This document shows positions 8,093-15,361 of a stretch of 64,000 nucleotides of DNA, in pieces. This DNA is from Sphingobacterium sp. BN32 (GTDB taxonomy: Bacteria > Bacteroidota > Bacteroidia > Sphingobacteriales > Sphingobacteriaceae). The notes below the pieces were generated by a model, which saw only the letters and a program-made list of their open reading frames with translations, had not been told where the DNA came from and ran no database searches. The translations under genes and the position numbers were made by a program. Location of the stretch: contig NZ_CP129963.1 of the NCBI RefSeq assembly GCF_030503615.1, positions 1,488,001 to 1,552,000 of the forward strand, in the 5' to 3' direction. Positions within the stretch are counted from its first letter, which is position 1. Each line of letters starts with the position of its first letter.

Positions 8093-9655
8093 ATGAGTTT
8101 ACGATATCACAATTTATATAAAGCACTTTCCTTATCCGCTTTTTTCGCTTGGGCGCTGCCAAGCCTTGGGCAGGAGGGAAATCACTCCATTATCGAACAG
8201 GAGCAGGAAATAGAATATTTACAGTGGGAGCATAGTCTGAACGCAGCAGGTCTACAGCTTGATCAACCGAAGCAGCATTCCAGCCTAGCGGCGGGTTATA
8301 AAAGGACTTCGGGTAATTTTCGCCGTCCACAAGCTGGAGAAAGCATAGGGGATCTGCATCTTTATACCCGCGGGAATGTATATTTAAAGAAAGGCTATCT
8401 GCAGGGATATTTTGATTATTCCCGAAATAGCATTCGCAATGCGGAATATAATGCATCGCTGATCGATCCGTTCCGCGAAATGCCCTATGTGACAGCGGAT
8501 ACCAATGCATCAAACTGGCTGAACCAGCACTACAAGATCGGGTTTAAGGCGTCCAGTGCACCGATTGCCGAGAAGCTGCATTTAGGCTTAGGAGCCAACT
8601 TTATTGCCTCGTCGGGCGCAAAGCAGCGCGACATCCGTACCGTCAATCGCTATTACCAGCTTGATCTGCAACCTAGTTTAAGCTATAGCCTTAATGATCA
8701 ACATCACTTGGGTGCTCACTTCTTGTATAAGAACTTTAAGGAAGAGGCAAATAACTCCAATGCTGTAGCACATATTTCGCAAGGATATTTTGCTTTGTTG
8801 GGCTTAGGGAATTCCATTAGCGCCCTAGGGGCGGGCCGTACGATGAACTATCAAGGAGATGCCTTTGGGGGAGGCTTACAATATCAGTATCAAGGGGCAA
8901 TCAAGACCTTCTTGAGTGCAAACTATACGGTACAAGCCGAAGATGCGAACGTTACTTTCTCGAACCCAAGACCTGGTGGTTCAATATTATTGAAGAAATG
9001 GGATGCCAGCATACAACTTCAACATGACGGTGAAGTTTTTTTACAGGGTCTTAAGGCTGATCTGCTATATTCCAATATGAATGGTATTGAGTATATCAAT
9101 GAGTTCATCAGTGGAACTGACAGTGAAGGTTTTTACACCAGATTTCAAAGCGTACGCTCAAAGTACGAACGTCAAGCAATTTCCGGACGTTATGAGCTTT
9201 TACGCAAATCGGGAGATGCCTATAATTGGAAGGCGGCCGCAAGTTTAGCATATAACAAGTTGGATGATCGCTATCTCATTCCTGCATCACAAATGTTTGC
9301 GGAGAATATGAGATATGGTCTGGAGGGGCATAAATTGTTTTCGCTGTCTGCCAATTTAAAATCGCAACTGTCCATCGGTCTCCGTATGCTATTGAGCAAA
9401 AATATGGATGCAGCTTATGAATATTCCGGGTCTGCTGCAGAGACGCTGCCGGTAATGGATTTAGAGCAACGTAATTTCCAATTTTATAAGGCGGATTATC
9501 AGCAATTTGAACTGCCGATTTATTATTCGCAGCAGTTGCGTTCGAACTCAAACGTACAGGTTTTTTTGAAGGGTAATCTCCAATGGGTCAAAACAAATAG
9601 TTATACATTCAAGGATAGAAAGCATTTTAATTTTAGCATAGGGGCAACGTTTTAA
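8093..9655 (+). CDS. Outer-membrane beta-barrel protein, DUF6850-like
   Basis: A 520-residue exported protein. A signal peptide ends near LPSLGQ. The body has dense alternating hydrophobic/aromatic strands typical of an outer-membrane barrel (SYSLNDQHHLGAHFLYKNF, LKADLLYSNMNGIEY, YELLRKSGDAYNWKAAASLAY) and the last strand is FNFSIGATF. From memory it fits DUF6850, found directly after DUF4876 genes in Bacteroidota. It follows the lipoprotein gene by 18 bp, so it is the third gene of the receptor operon. No plug is recognisable. Its role could be a second channel or a scaffold for the surface lipoprotein. Confidence 0.8.
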   Translation: MSLRYHNLYKALSLSAFFAWALPSLGQEGNHSIIEQEQEIEYLQWEHSLNAAGLQLDQPKQHSSLAAGYKRTSGNFRRPQAGESIGDLHLYTRGNVYLKKGYLQGYFDYSRNSIRNAEYNASLIDPFREMPYVTADTNASNWLNQHYKIGFKASSAPIAEKLHLGLGANFIASSGAKQRDIRTVNRYYQLDLQPSLSYSLNDQHHLGAHFLYKNFKEEANNSNAVAHISQGYFALLGLGNSISALGAGRTMNYQGDAFGGGLQYQYQGAIKTFLSANYTVQAEDANVTFSNPRPGGSILLKKWDASIQLQHDGEVFLQGLKADLLYSNMNGIEYINEFISGTDSEGFYTRFQSVRSKYERQAISGRYELLRKSGDAYNWKAAASLAYNKLDDRYLIPASQMFAENMRYGLEGHKLFSLSANLKSQLSIGLRMLLSKNMDAAYEYSGSAAETLPVMDLEQRNFQFYKADYQQFELPIYYSQQLRSNSNVQVFLKGNLQWVKTNSYTFKDRKHFNFSIGATF

Positions 9656-9669
9656 TCTAAATAAGGCTT

Positions 9670-9677
9670 TATATTTG
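9670..9677 (+). promoter_or_regulatory. Putative internal promoter (-7 box TATATTTG)
   Basis: A perfect TAnnTTTG element lies 40 bp upstream of the fourth gene of the cassette. The -33 region is poor (GTTTTA around 9649). It may give this gene extra transcription independent of the palindrome-controlled promoter. Confidence 0.5.
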
Positions 9678-9716
9678 TAATTATAGCAAGGATTTATATT
9701 TAAAAAAAAGAATAAG

Positions 9717-10337
9717 ATGAAAAGATTGATGAGTTTGATCGTGCTGTTCGCAGCGCTAGCGATCCATGCGCAAGCACAACAGACAAAAGAAGTTAAACCA
9801 AGAGCGGTATTGCCGGCGGAGGTACAGATTAAAATTGCGGAGCAAGCAGCGCCTGCAGAGTTTCGTGCCGGTTCTAAGGTATTAGGATATGATCAAGACG
9901 GGAAGTTTGTTACGCTTCGTGAGGGTTCTAACGGCTACATTTGTTTAGCTCCGGATTATAAAATGTCGGTTTATTACGCATACTGCTATCCAGAAAGCTT
10001 GGAGCCTTTTATGGCGAGAGGGCGTGAATTGACAGCAGAAGGCAAGCGCAAGCAGCGTGATGAGATCCGCGAAGCCGAATTTAAAGCTGGCAAATTAGCA
10101 ATTCCACAAACGCCGAGTATGCTTTACGGTTACTGGGGCCCTGCCGATAAATTGAATCCTGAAACTGGTGAAATCGGAGAAGCGAAGCGCCGTTATGTTA
10201 TCTATGTACCCTATGCTAAAGCTGCAGATTACGGTATGTCAAATAAGGGGAACAATATTGGAATGCCCTGGTTAATGGACGAAGGAACTTATAAAGCACA
10301 TATTATGATTACGCCTCCCTTGGATCATAATCATTAA
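9717..10337 (+). CDS. Secreted protein of unknown function at the end of the receptor operon
   Basis: A 206-residue protein with a clear signal peptide (cleavage near AQAQ, residue ~21). I do not recognise the family. The mature part starts with a Lys/Glu/Ala-rich segment, then YICLAPDYKMSVYYAYCYP with two Cys that could pair, a charged helix (GRELTAEGKRKQRDEIREAE) and an aromatic C-terminal half (LYGYWGPADKL, KRRYVIYVPYAKAADYG). It ends in PPLDHNH, a His-bearing tail that could bind metal. It follows the barrel gene by 61 bp, has its own -7 box and is closed by a strong terminator, so it is the last gene of the unit. Likely periplasmic. Confidence 0.75.
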   Translation: MKRLMSLIVLFAALAIHAQAQQTKEVKPRAVLPAEVQIKIAEQAAPAEFRAGSKVLGYDQDGKFVTLREGSNGYICLAPDYKMSVYYAYCYPESLEPFMARGRELTAEGKRKQRDEIREAEFKAGKLAIPQTPSMLYGYWGPADKLNPETGEIGEAKRRYVIYVPYAKAADYGMSNKGNNIGMPWLMDEGTYKAHIMITPPLDHNH

Positions 10338-10353
10338 TAGACTTAATGATAAT

Positions 10354-10389
10354 AGAAAAAGCCGGTTTCGAAAGGAACCGGCTTTTTCT
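10354..10389. terminator. Strong bidirectional Rho-independent terminator
   Basis: A perfect 14-bp stem, AGAAAAAGCCGGTT (10354-10367) with AACCGGCTTTTTCT (10376-10389), encloses an 8-nt loop. A/T runs flank it on both sides, so it can end both the receptor operon and the converging C25-like gene. Confidence 0.9.
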
Positions 10390-10403
10390 GTTATTATTAA
10401 ATG

Positions 10404-12629
10404 CTAAATCTTATGCGAAGCAGCGCGAATTCTATTCTTGGTTTTTAACGCTTCTTTCTTCACGGCATCCGGAGCCTGTGAGCCTAATATAGCCTCACAA
10501 CCCTCCACGATCGCATCGCGTTGATAGGAGAGGGTGAACCATCCTAATGCTTCTAAAGCGGTCGTACGTACTATATCGGAATTTTTATTGTCCTTAGCGA
10601 CTTCTATAACCGCAGGAACTACGCTATGATGTCTGTACAATCTCAAACTCGTCAGCTCGCTTAGCTTTTCTTTTTCTGATAATTCAGGGTTTTGAATCGC
10701 TTTCAAAAGATTATCAGATTTCGTTTTATAGTAATCTAAATCTTTGTCTAATTTGTTTGCTAAGACATCAGCTCCAGCTACTGCCGGATTATTGCGGATC
10801 AAAGCGTCAACATGTTGTTTTGCGAGATCAGGATTGATAAACTGCAGCGCCCAGCGCGCGCGATAGGCGATACGCTCGGAATGTGGATCATTGATGTAGA
10901 ATTCGATTAAATCTTTCGTGAAATCGTCTGAACCGAAATCCGTTAAGTCGTATATGGCGCGGCGGCGGATGTATTCGTATGAATCGCCTTTTGCTGCGTG
11001 CAATACATCTTGATAGTCTTTGTTTTCAAATCGGCGCAGCAATTGAAATGCCTGCATACGCGTAGGCTCAAATGCCGAATTGAAATAATAGTCCTTCAAA
11101 ATCGGTGATACCTCTTTTTCTGGAAGTATGTTTGTCAATTTGTTTAAAGCTAAGGACTGCAAATCAGCATTATTCTCGTTTAATACTTTTTTCCAATAGC
11201 TTGCTGATTGATTTAATACGGTAGCTTCATTTAATTCCTTTGCTTTATCTGACGCAAAATGGAAAGTGGGATCGCCAAGGATGTGAGTTTCCAAGTAGGC
11301 AATATGTTTTAACCAATTACCAACGCGGTAACCATCTTTCAATAGTCCCATCATCTCGGTGGGCCATAAATCTTGCAGTACACCTACGGAATTGGCTATG
11401 GCGGCGATATTCTCGTTTTTGGAGAAAGGGTAGTAGCCCGCAATATAATTGTCCAAATGAAATGAACCGGTCAGACAGCTGTTTAGGTAGGCTAATTTTG
11501 CTTTGATGCCAGCATCTTTTAGGTCATCAATCTGCACGTCCAGGTTGATGTTATAAATAGAGTCTGCTTCAATTGATTTCGGATCGAAAACATCGGCAAA
11601 CCATTTATCCGATACCCCCAAAGAATTCTTGAAGCCCTCTATCGTTTTTTCGACGTCGCGATCGTCATCCTTCGCATTGCGAACTTTAGAACGTAAATAT
11701 CTTGCGACATTCTCCATGGAAGGTTGCGGACTAGAAACATAAGGATAACCATTGATCAGTTGTAGGGTAGATGTTCCGTGGCCTGTCATATATGCGAAAT
11801 CGATCTGATCGCGTTTCAATTCCGACAGGAGGTTGAACTTCATGAAATCTGCGTTTCGAAAGTTCAAGAATTTGATTGATCCTCCCGGTTTAAAAAGCTG
11901 AGGCATCTGCGCTTTCAAAGCGATAGCCTCGCCCGTGATGGAGTTTACTGCATTTGAATTATAGCCATGCCCATAAGATGCAATCATATCGTCCAAAGGG
12001 TATTCCTTACTACGCAATGTTACCAAGCGTGTCAGGTATTCTTTAATCTTCTGAACTCGATCTTCGCCTTCGACAACGGGCGGCTTAATGCGCGCGGAAT
12101 AAATATCCATCTCCAAAAACTGCGGAGATTCCGCTTTGAGCGAATAATAGTGCAGTAATTTTCTTGATGCTGCTGTATCTTGTTTAAGATAATCAAACTC
12201 CAGATCGAAATCGTCATAAAACCTGTCTGAGGGTACCGATGATTTATCCCATCTGATTTTCTGATTGATTTTCAATGCTGAAGTCATAAACTGCGCATCG
12301 CGAATCATTGGGATTGGAATTTCTCCGACAAATACTGTCCCCTCCAATGGAGCTTTTTTATTTTGATACAATCCTTTTAGAATCTCTCTGATTTTGTCAG
12401 GAGACTCCCAATTCGCATGTATAATATATGTTCCAAGTCCGTCCTTTTCTACAAGTTTCTTATATGCAGCAATTTCTTCCTTTACTGCCTGATATGTTTT
12501 GCTATCCACGACGATAGCGAAGCTTGTTTTCGACGAGATGTTTGGTTTTTCAATTTCTTGTCCTGTTGCTGCTAGCGCTGAGATTGCCAGGGCAAAGGTT
12601 AGGGTAGATTTAATTTTTTTTAAGAACAT
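10404..12629 (-). CDS. Secreted gingipain-like (C25, caspase-fold) cysteine peptidase homologue with HEAT repeats
   Basis: A 741-residue exported protein (signal peptide to ~23). Residues ~35-460 carry the marks of clan CD family C25. These are a His-Gly dyad motif (MTGHGTS, His284), a nucleophile region (YLNSCLTGSF, Cys385) and the ILGDPTFHF segment (~450-458) that closes C25 catalytic domains. Residues ~485-735 form alpha-helical HEAT-like repeats (e.g. SYEYIRRRAIYDLTDFG, RIAYRARWALQFI, VRTTALEALGWF). There is no C-terminal type IX secretion domain, so unlike gingipains it may stay in the periplasm. It converges on the receptor operon and shares its terminator. Peptidase activity is inferred from the intact dyad; substrate unknown. 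Confidence 0.78.
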   Translation of the reverse strand: MFLKKIKSTLTFALAISALAATGQEIEKPNISSKTSFAIVVDSKTYQAVKEEIAAYKKLVEKDGLGTYIIHANWESPDKIREILKGLYQNKKAPLEGTVFVGEIPIPMIRDAQFMTSALKINQKIRWDKSSVPSDRFYDDFDLEFDYLKQDTAASRKLLHYYSLKAESPQFLEMDIYSARIKPPVVEGEDRVQKIKEYLTRLVTLRSKEYPLDDMIASYGHGYNSNAVNSITGEAIALKAQMPQLFKPGGSIKFLNFRNADFMKFNLLSELKRDQIDFAYMTGHGTSTLQLINGYPYVSSPQPSMENVARYLRSKVRNAKDDDRDVEKTIEGFKNSLGVSDKWFADVFDPKSIEADSIYNINLDVQIDDLKDAGIKAKLAYLNSCLTGSFHLDNYIAGYYPFSKNENIAAIANSVGVLQDLWPTEMMGLLKDGYRVGNWLKHIAYLETHILGDPTFHFASDKAKELNEATVLNQSASYWKKVLNENNADLQSLALNKLTNILPEKEVSPILKDYYFNSAFEPTRMQAFQLLRRFENKDYQDVLHAAKGDSYEYIRRRAIYDLTDFGSDDFTKDLIEFYINDPHSERIAYRARWALQFINPDLAKQHVDALIRNNPAVAGADVLANKLDKDLDYYKTKSDNLLKAIQNPELSEKEKLSELTSLRLYRHHSVVPAVIEVAKDNKNSDIVRTTALEALGWFTLSYQRDAIVEGCEAILGSQAPDAVKKEALKTKNRIRAASHKI

Positions 12630-12951
12630 TGTTAATCATTTCGTTTGCACATTACAAAAATGCAATAAAAACCTAATGAAATGATAATATATGTGTAAAG
12701 ATTTGGATAGTATTTAGTAGTTAGTATTTAATACTTAGACCGTCTCTGCCAATCGCCGAATGCTTTTGTTTTGAACTTTTCGTTTAAAAAGGATAAGGAA
12801 ATTATCATAAACCAGCAAAGGATTTAAGTATTTGCGGGATTGGGTTATGACGCATAAGTGCGTCCATAAGTCTTAATATTAAGTACTAACTACTAACTAT
12901 TTACGTCTCAAATCTAATGTCTAATGTCTAATGTCTGATGTCTATTAAAAC
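12630..12951. repeat. Gene-free spacer with a 32-bp imperfect inverted repeat and a 7-bp tandem repeat
   Basis: No gene is visible in this stretch. Two arms, 12709-12740 and 12870-12901, are inverted copies matching at about 27 of 32 positions. They share the core TACTAACTACTAA and lie 129 bp apart. Directly after, at 12913-12944, the unit TCTAATG is repeated about 4.5 times (one copy TCTGATG). The whole looks like a small non-autonomous repeat element or a decayed one. Similar words occur at 18514-18545. Confidence 0.6.
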
Positions 12952-13512
12952 CTATATATCAAGTTTTCCGCGTTGTCGGTCATCGAGTTCGCTGTTGCCG
13001 GCTGGATTGTCTCGGTAATCATCGTCGTCAAACATATCGTCTTCTTCCTCTTCCTCTTCTTCTTGTTCGAAAAGGTCTTGTTGATTTCTACGCTCGTTTC
13101 TGTCGTTATTGAAATCGCGATCATCGAATGTTTTTGGTTTTGCTGATGATTCGGGATTAGTCCCGCTATATTCTTCCTCCTCCTCCTCATCTTCTTCTTC
13201 TTCTTCTTCTGCATACTCCTCGTCGGGATATTGTGTTATTTCTTCCTCTTCAATTTGTTCTACACTTTCAGCGGGCATATCCATGTCACGGGGACTCACC
13301 GGTGGATTATTTTCGTCGATTTCTGGCTGGTCTTCGTCGCGGTTCTCGGGTTGTGGTCGTTTGTCTGCTTCTGGAATAATGTCATTCGGAAGTTTATCAT
13401 TTTCTTCTTCGCTTCCTCGATTGGGTCTATTTGGATTATGATTATCCGCAAGGGCTGCAAATGCAAGTATTAAACCTAGTTTAGTACTTGCGTCATTTTT
13501 AATCTTTCTCAT
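12952..13512 (-). CDS. Very acidic low-complexity protein of unknown function
   Basis: A 186-residue frame with a short basic N-terminus (MRKIKNDASTK) and a hydrophobic patch (LGLILAFAALA). The remainder is dominated by Glu, Asp, Asn and Pro, including uninterrupted Glu/Asp tracts around residues 100-113 and 148-163. No fold is recognisable and it should be disordered and strongly negative. The reverse strand shows a long poly-Ser frame, a mirror of GAA/GAG codons rather than a gene. The hydrophobic patch could be a poor signal or membrane anchor. A role in ion binding or protein buffering is speculation. It is followed by the repeat region. Confidence 0.6.
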   Translation of the reverse strand: MRKIKNDASTKLGLILAFAALADNHNPNRPNRGSEEENDKLPNDIIPEADKRPQPENRDEDQPEIDENNPPVSPRDMDMPAESVEQIEEEEITQYPDEEYAEEEEEEDEEEEEEYSGTNPESSAKPKTFDDRDFNNDRNERRNQQDLFEQEEEEEEEDDMFDDDDYRDNPAGNSELDDRQRGKLDI

Positions 13513-13587
13513 CGAACTTTGTTTTTAAAGGGAACAGCCAGCGAATGAAATAGTTAAGGGAATTTAATACCTATGTTATTTCGAAAA

Positions 13588-13599
13588 ATACCTAGGTAT
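13588..13599. promoter_or_regulatory. 12-bp perfect palindrome ATACCTAGGTAT
   Basis: A perfect palindrome in the divergent spacer between the acidic protein gene and the small membrane protein gene, preceded at 13567-13573 by a partial copy (ATACCTA). It could be an operator; no -7 box is attached to it with certainty. Confidence 0.3.
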
Positions 13600-13726
13600 A
13601 AAGCGGTTTTAACGGTGAAGCTGAAATAAATACGGGAATTCATAATGATTTCAACGAATTAAACTGCGAGGTTTCCAATAACTGTACAAGTTAACAAGAG
13701 TAGGTAATATTTAAAATGAGAAAAGT

Positions 13727-13969
13727 ATGGAAGATTTAACGAACAATCCCGGGTTAAAAGAAGGTGAGATGACTAAAAAGATTGAAAGCCAAACCGCAAA
13801 ACTCCCTTCGAAGTTTTATCTGTGTTTAGGCGTTTCAGCAATGTTGGGCGCGGCTGTATTGAAATGCTGCAAAAGAAATCACGATGCTTTATTTGTGGGA
13901 CAATGGGTGGCACCTTTTTTATTATTTGGAATTTATAACAAAATCGTGAAAACAGAGGGGCATGACTAG
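13727..13969 (+). CDS. Small two-helix membrane protein, unknown
   Basis: An 80-residue frame with a hydrophilic N-terminal third (MEDLTNNPGLKEGEMTKK) followed by two hydrophobic segments, ~31-46 (YLCLGVSAMLGAAVLKCC) and ~57-70 (FVGQWVAPFLLFGIYNKIV). This is the layout of small inner-membrane proteins of Bacteroidota that carry no known function. It is the first of three small same-strand genes (13727, 14045, 14273) with gaps of 75 and 12 bp, which may be transcribed together. I do not recognise the family. Confidence 0.6.
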   Translation: MEDLTNNPGLKEGEMTKKIESQTAKLPSKFYLCLGVSAMLGAAVLKCCKRNHDALFVGQWVAPFLLFGIYNKIVKTEGHD

Positions 13970-14044
13970 GGATGTGCATGCGATTTTGAATTTGAATGAA
14001 CTATTTCCTACAGGAAGTGTTCAATTCGTAAATTGATAAAAGTT

Positions 14045-14260
14045 ATGGCTACGAAGAATGAAAGTGAAAAAGTAGGGATAGTGGATAAGGATAGGCATCC
14101 TAAGAAGCAGAAGACATTAACTTCGGTGGTGGAAAAACGTGAGAAGAATCGGGAAGCAGATGGGGAGGCTGGAGTAGATCCGCAGCTTGATCAGCTGAAT
14201 ACGATGCCTGATCCAGAGGTGTATCCCAAGGAGCCTAAAAAACCAAATAAAAAATTATAG
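14045..14260 (+). CDS. Small highly charged protein, unknown
   Basis: A 71-residue hydrophilic frame rich in Lys, Glu and Pro (MATKNESEKVGIVDKDRHP..., ending PKEPKKPNKKL) with no membrane segment or signal. I start at the ATG at 14045; an upstream in-frame TTG at 14033 is less likely. The composition suggests a disordered protein. It lies 12 bp before the lipoprotein gene, which supports a shared transcript. Function unknown. Confidence 0.5.
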   Translation: MATKNESEKVGIVDKDRHPKKQKTLTSVVEKREKNREADGEAGVDPQLDQLNTMPDPEVYPKEPKKPNKKL

Positions 14261-14272
14261 ATAGGAGTATTA

Positions 14273-14500
14273 ATGAGCTTAATTAAAAGAAATGGTTTGC
14301 TGATGCTCGGATTGGGGCTCGGAATGCTGAGTATCCTTTCATGTAACAATCCAGCGAATGATAATCATAGGCAAGTAGACCCTGTTAATCCGGATACGAT
14401 GTTAGATGAGCGTGATACGTCCATGCGTGATAGCGCTCTTACTGACAGCAATGGCTTGGCAGATTCAATTATTATCAGTCCAGCAAACCCGCCTATGTAA
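14273..14500 (+). CDS. Small lipoprotein, unknown
   Basis: A 75-residue frame with a lipoprotein signal: basic start (MSLIKRN), hydrophobic core (LLMLGLGLGMLSIL) and lipobox LSC with Cys24. The mature part is short, polar and acidic (PDTMLDERDTSMRDSALTDS), so it would be a flexible tail on the membrane surface. It is last of three small genes. The hairpin terminator 70-110 bp downstream could serve it, unless that belongs to the candidate small RNA. Function unknown. Confidence 0.65.
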   Translation: MSLIKRNGLLMLGLGLGMLSILSCNNPANDNHRQVDPVNPDTMLDERDTSMRDSALTDSNGLADSIIISPANPPM

Positions 14501-14501
14501 A

Positions 14502-14530
14502 TTTGATAGAATATCCATTTTCTATATTTG
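14502..14530 (+). promoter_or_regulatory. Promoter of a candidate small RNA
   Basis: TTTG (14502-14505) and a perfect -7 box TATATTTG (14523-14530) are separated by 17 bp, within the range seen for Bacteroidota promoters. No start codon with a credible frame follows on this strand before the terminator. Confidence 0.55.
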
Positions 14531-14535
14531 TGTGT

Positions 14536-14611
14536 AGTTTTCTATGAATGATTGTTCATAGTAAATAATAAGACAGGATGCTAGGCAGTAGCATCCTGTT
14601 CTGTTTTTTTT
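14536..14611 (+). ncRNA. Candidate small RNA of about 75 nt
   Basis: Between the lipoprotein gene and the converging beta-barrel gene, a good promoter is followed about 6 nt later by a short segment with two hairpins. The first is CTATGAA-TGATTG-TTCATAG (14542-14561), a perfect 7-bp stem. The second is an 11-bp GC-containing stem with a U-run (14573-14611). Promoter, 5' hairpin and intrinsic terminator in ~110 bp with no ORF is the usual anatomy of a small RNA. The alternative is that these are only the 3' UTR and terminator of the lipoprotein transcript. No known RNA family is recognised. Confidence 0.4.
14573..14611 (+). terminator. Rho-independent terminator
   Basis: ACAGGATGCTA (14573-14583) pairs perfectly with TAGCATCCTGT (14589-14599) over a 5-nt loop and is followed by TCTGTTTTTTTT. 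It ends the candidate small RNA and/or the upstream small-gene transcript. Confidence 0.88.
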
Positions 14612-14627
14612 GATGGCTTTCCTGTTT

Positions 14628-15290
14628 TTAGAAAAGGTTGAAATTGACAAACCCACCAATGTTGTGGTCGCGTGTTTTTTGCGGCCCGTAGTAATCCAAA
14701 TTTCCGCCGACGCCGAAGGTAACATCTTTAATGGTTAGACCAGCTCTTAGCATGATATAGCTTCGGGCATGGTAATCGTCTGGTAAATTTTGTGTATAAA
14801 GTGCCTGTACCCGAGTATATAGCTTTAGTTTTTCGTTTAATTGCGGCTTATATTCCGCTAAAGCTAATATCTCACCGTTAGTTTTCTTGTGCAGGTCTAC
14901 ACGAGGATTTGCGACCAGTAGCCATTCTCTGTTCGCATAGGTATACATAATTCCTGCAGATGGGCGAATTCCCTGAAAGGGAACCCAAATAAAACCTGAA
15001 GAAATATCTAAGCCCTTGATTAGATTAAACGTAAGATTTCCCTGAATCATATAATCATTCATTTGTGATGATTTCCAATCTGTTTGAAAATTCATTACGG
15101 AGAATACGCCTAATCTTGGGACACTTTGAAATTTCTTATTGATGATGGCCTGGTAGGAAAGGCCTCTATCCCCTACAAGCATTTCCATGTTCACGGGCGG
15201 ATTTGGGATTAGATTTGTGGGCGCCTGTTGCGCAAATGATGTCGAGCTCAACAGACATGTTAAGCTGATCATAAGTAAATAGTATTTCAT
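14628..15290 (-). CDS. Putative outer-membrane beta-barrel protein
   Basis: A 220-residue exported protein: signal peptide ending near SFAQQ (~21), then a series of amphipathic strands (LSYQAIINKKF, RLGVFSVMNFQTDW, YMIQGNLTFNLIKGLDISSGFIWVPF, KLYTRVQALYTQ, MLRAGLTIKDVTFGVGGNLDYYG) ending in GGFVNFNLF, a typical terminal barrel strand. The size suits an 8-10 stranded barrel. No named family is recognised. A -7 box TAATTTTG lies 22 bp before the start. The AraC-type regulator gene upstream on the same strand could control it, but that is inference. Confidence 0.72.
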   Translation of the reverse strand: MKYYLLMISLTCLLSSTSFAQQAPTNLIPNPPVNMEMLVGDRGLSYQAIINKKFQSVPRLGVFSVMNFQTDWKSSQMNDYMIQGNLTFNLIKGLDISSGFIWVPFQGIRPSAGIMYTYANREWLLVANPRVDLHKKTNGEILALAEYKPQLNEKLKLYTRVQALYTQNLPDDYHARSYIMLRAGLTIKDVTFGVGGNLDYYGPQKTRDHNIGGFVNFNLF

Positions 15291-15312
15291 GCTCTCTAAT
15301 TTTAAAACACCG

Positions 15313-15320
15313 CAAAATTA
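15313..15320 (-). promoter_or_regulatory. -7 promoter box TAATTTTG of the beta-barrel gene
   Basis: Perfect TAnnTTTG match on the minus strand, 22 bp upstream of the start codon at 15290, giving a very short leader. No clear -33 TTG was found at the expected distance. Confidence 0.5.
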
Positions 15321-15361
15321 GTGACGAGCATCACGTTTTAATACGATAAATGGCGCGGTAA

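Noticed and set aside
13109..13441. Long plus-strand open frame rich in serine opposite the acidic protein gene
   Set aside because: The poly-Ser stretches are the complement of repeated GAA/GAG codons on the minus strand. The frame has no start context and no recognisable protein content.
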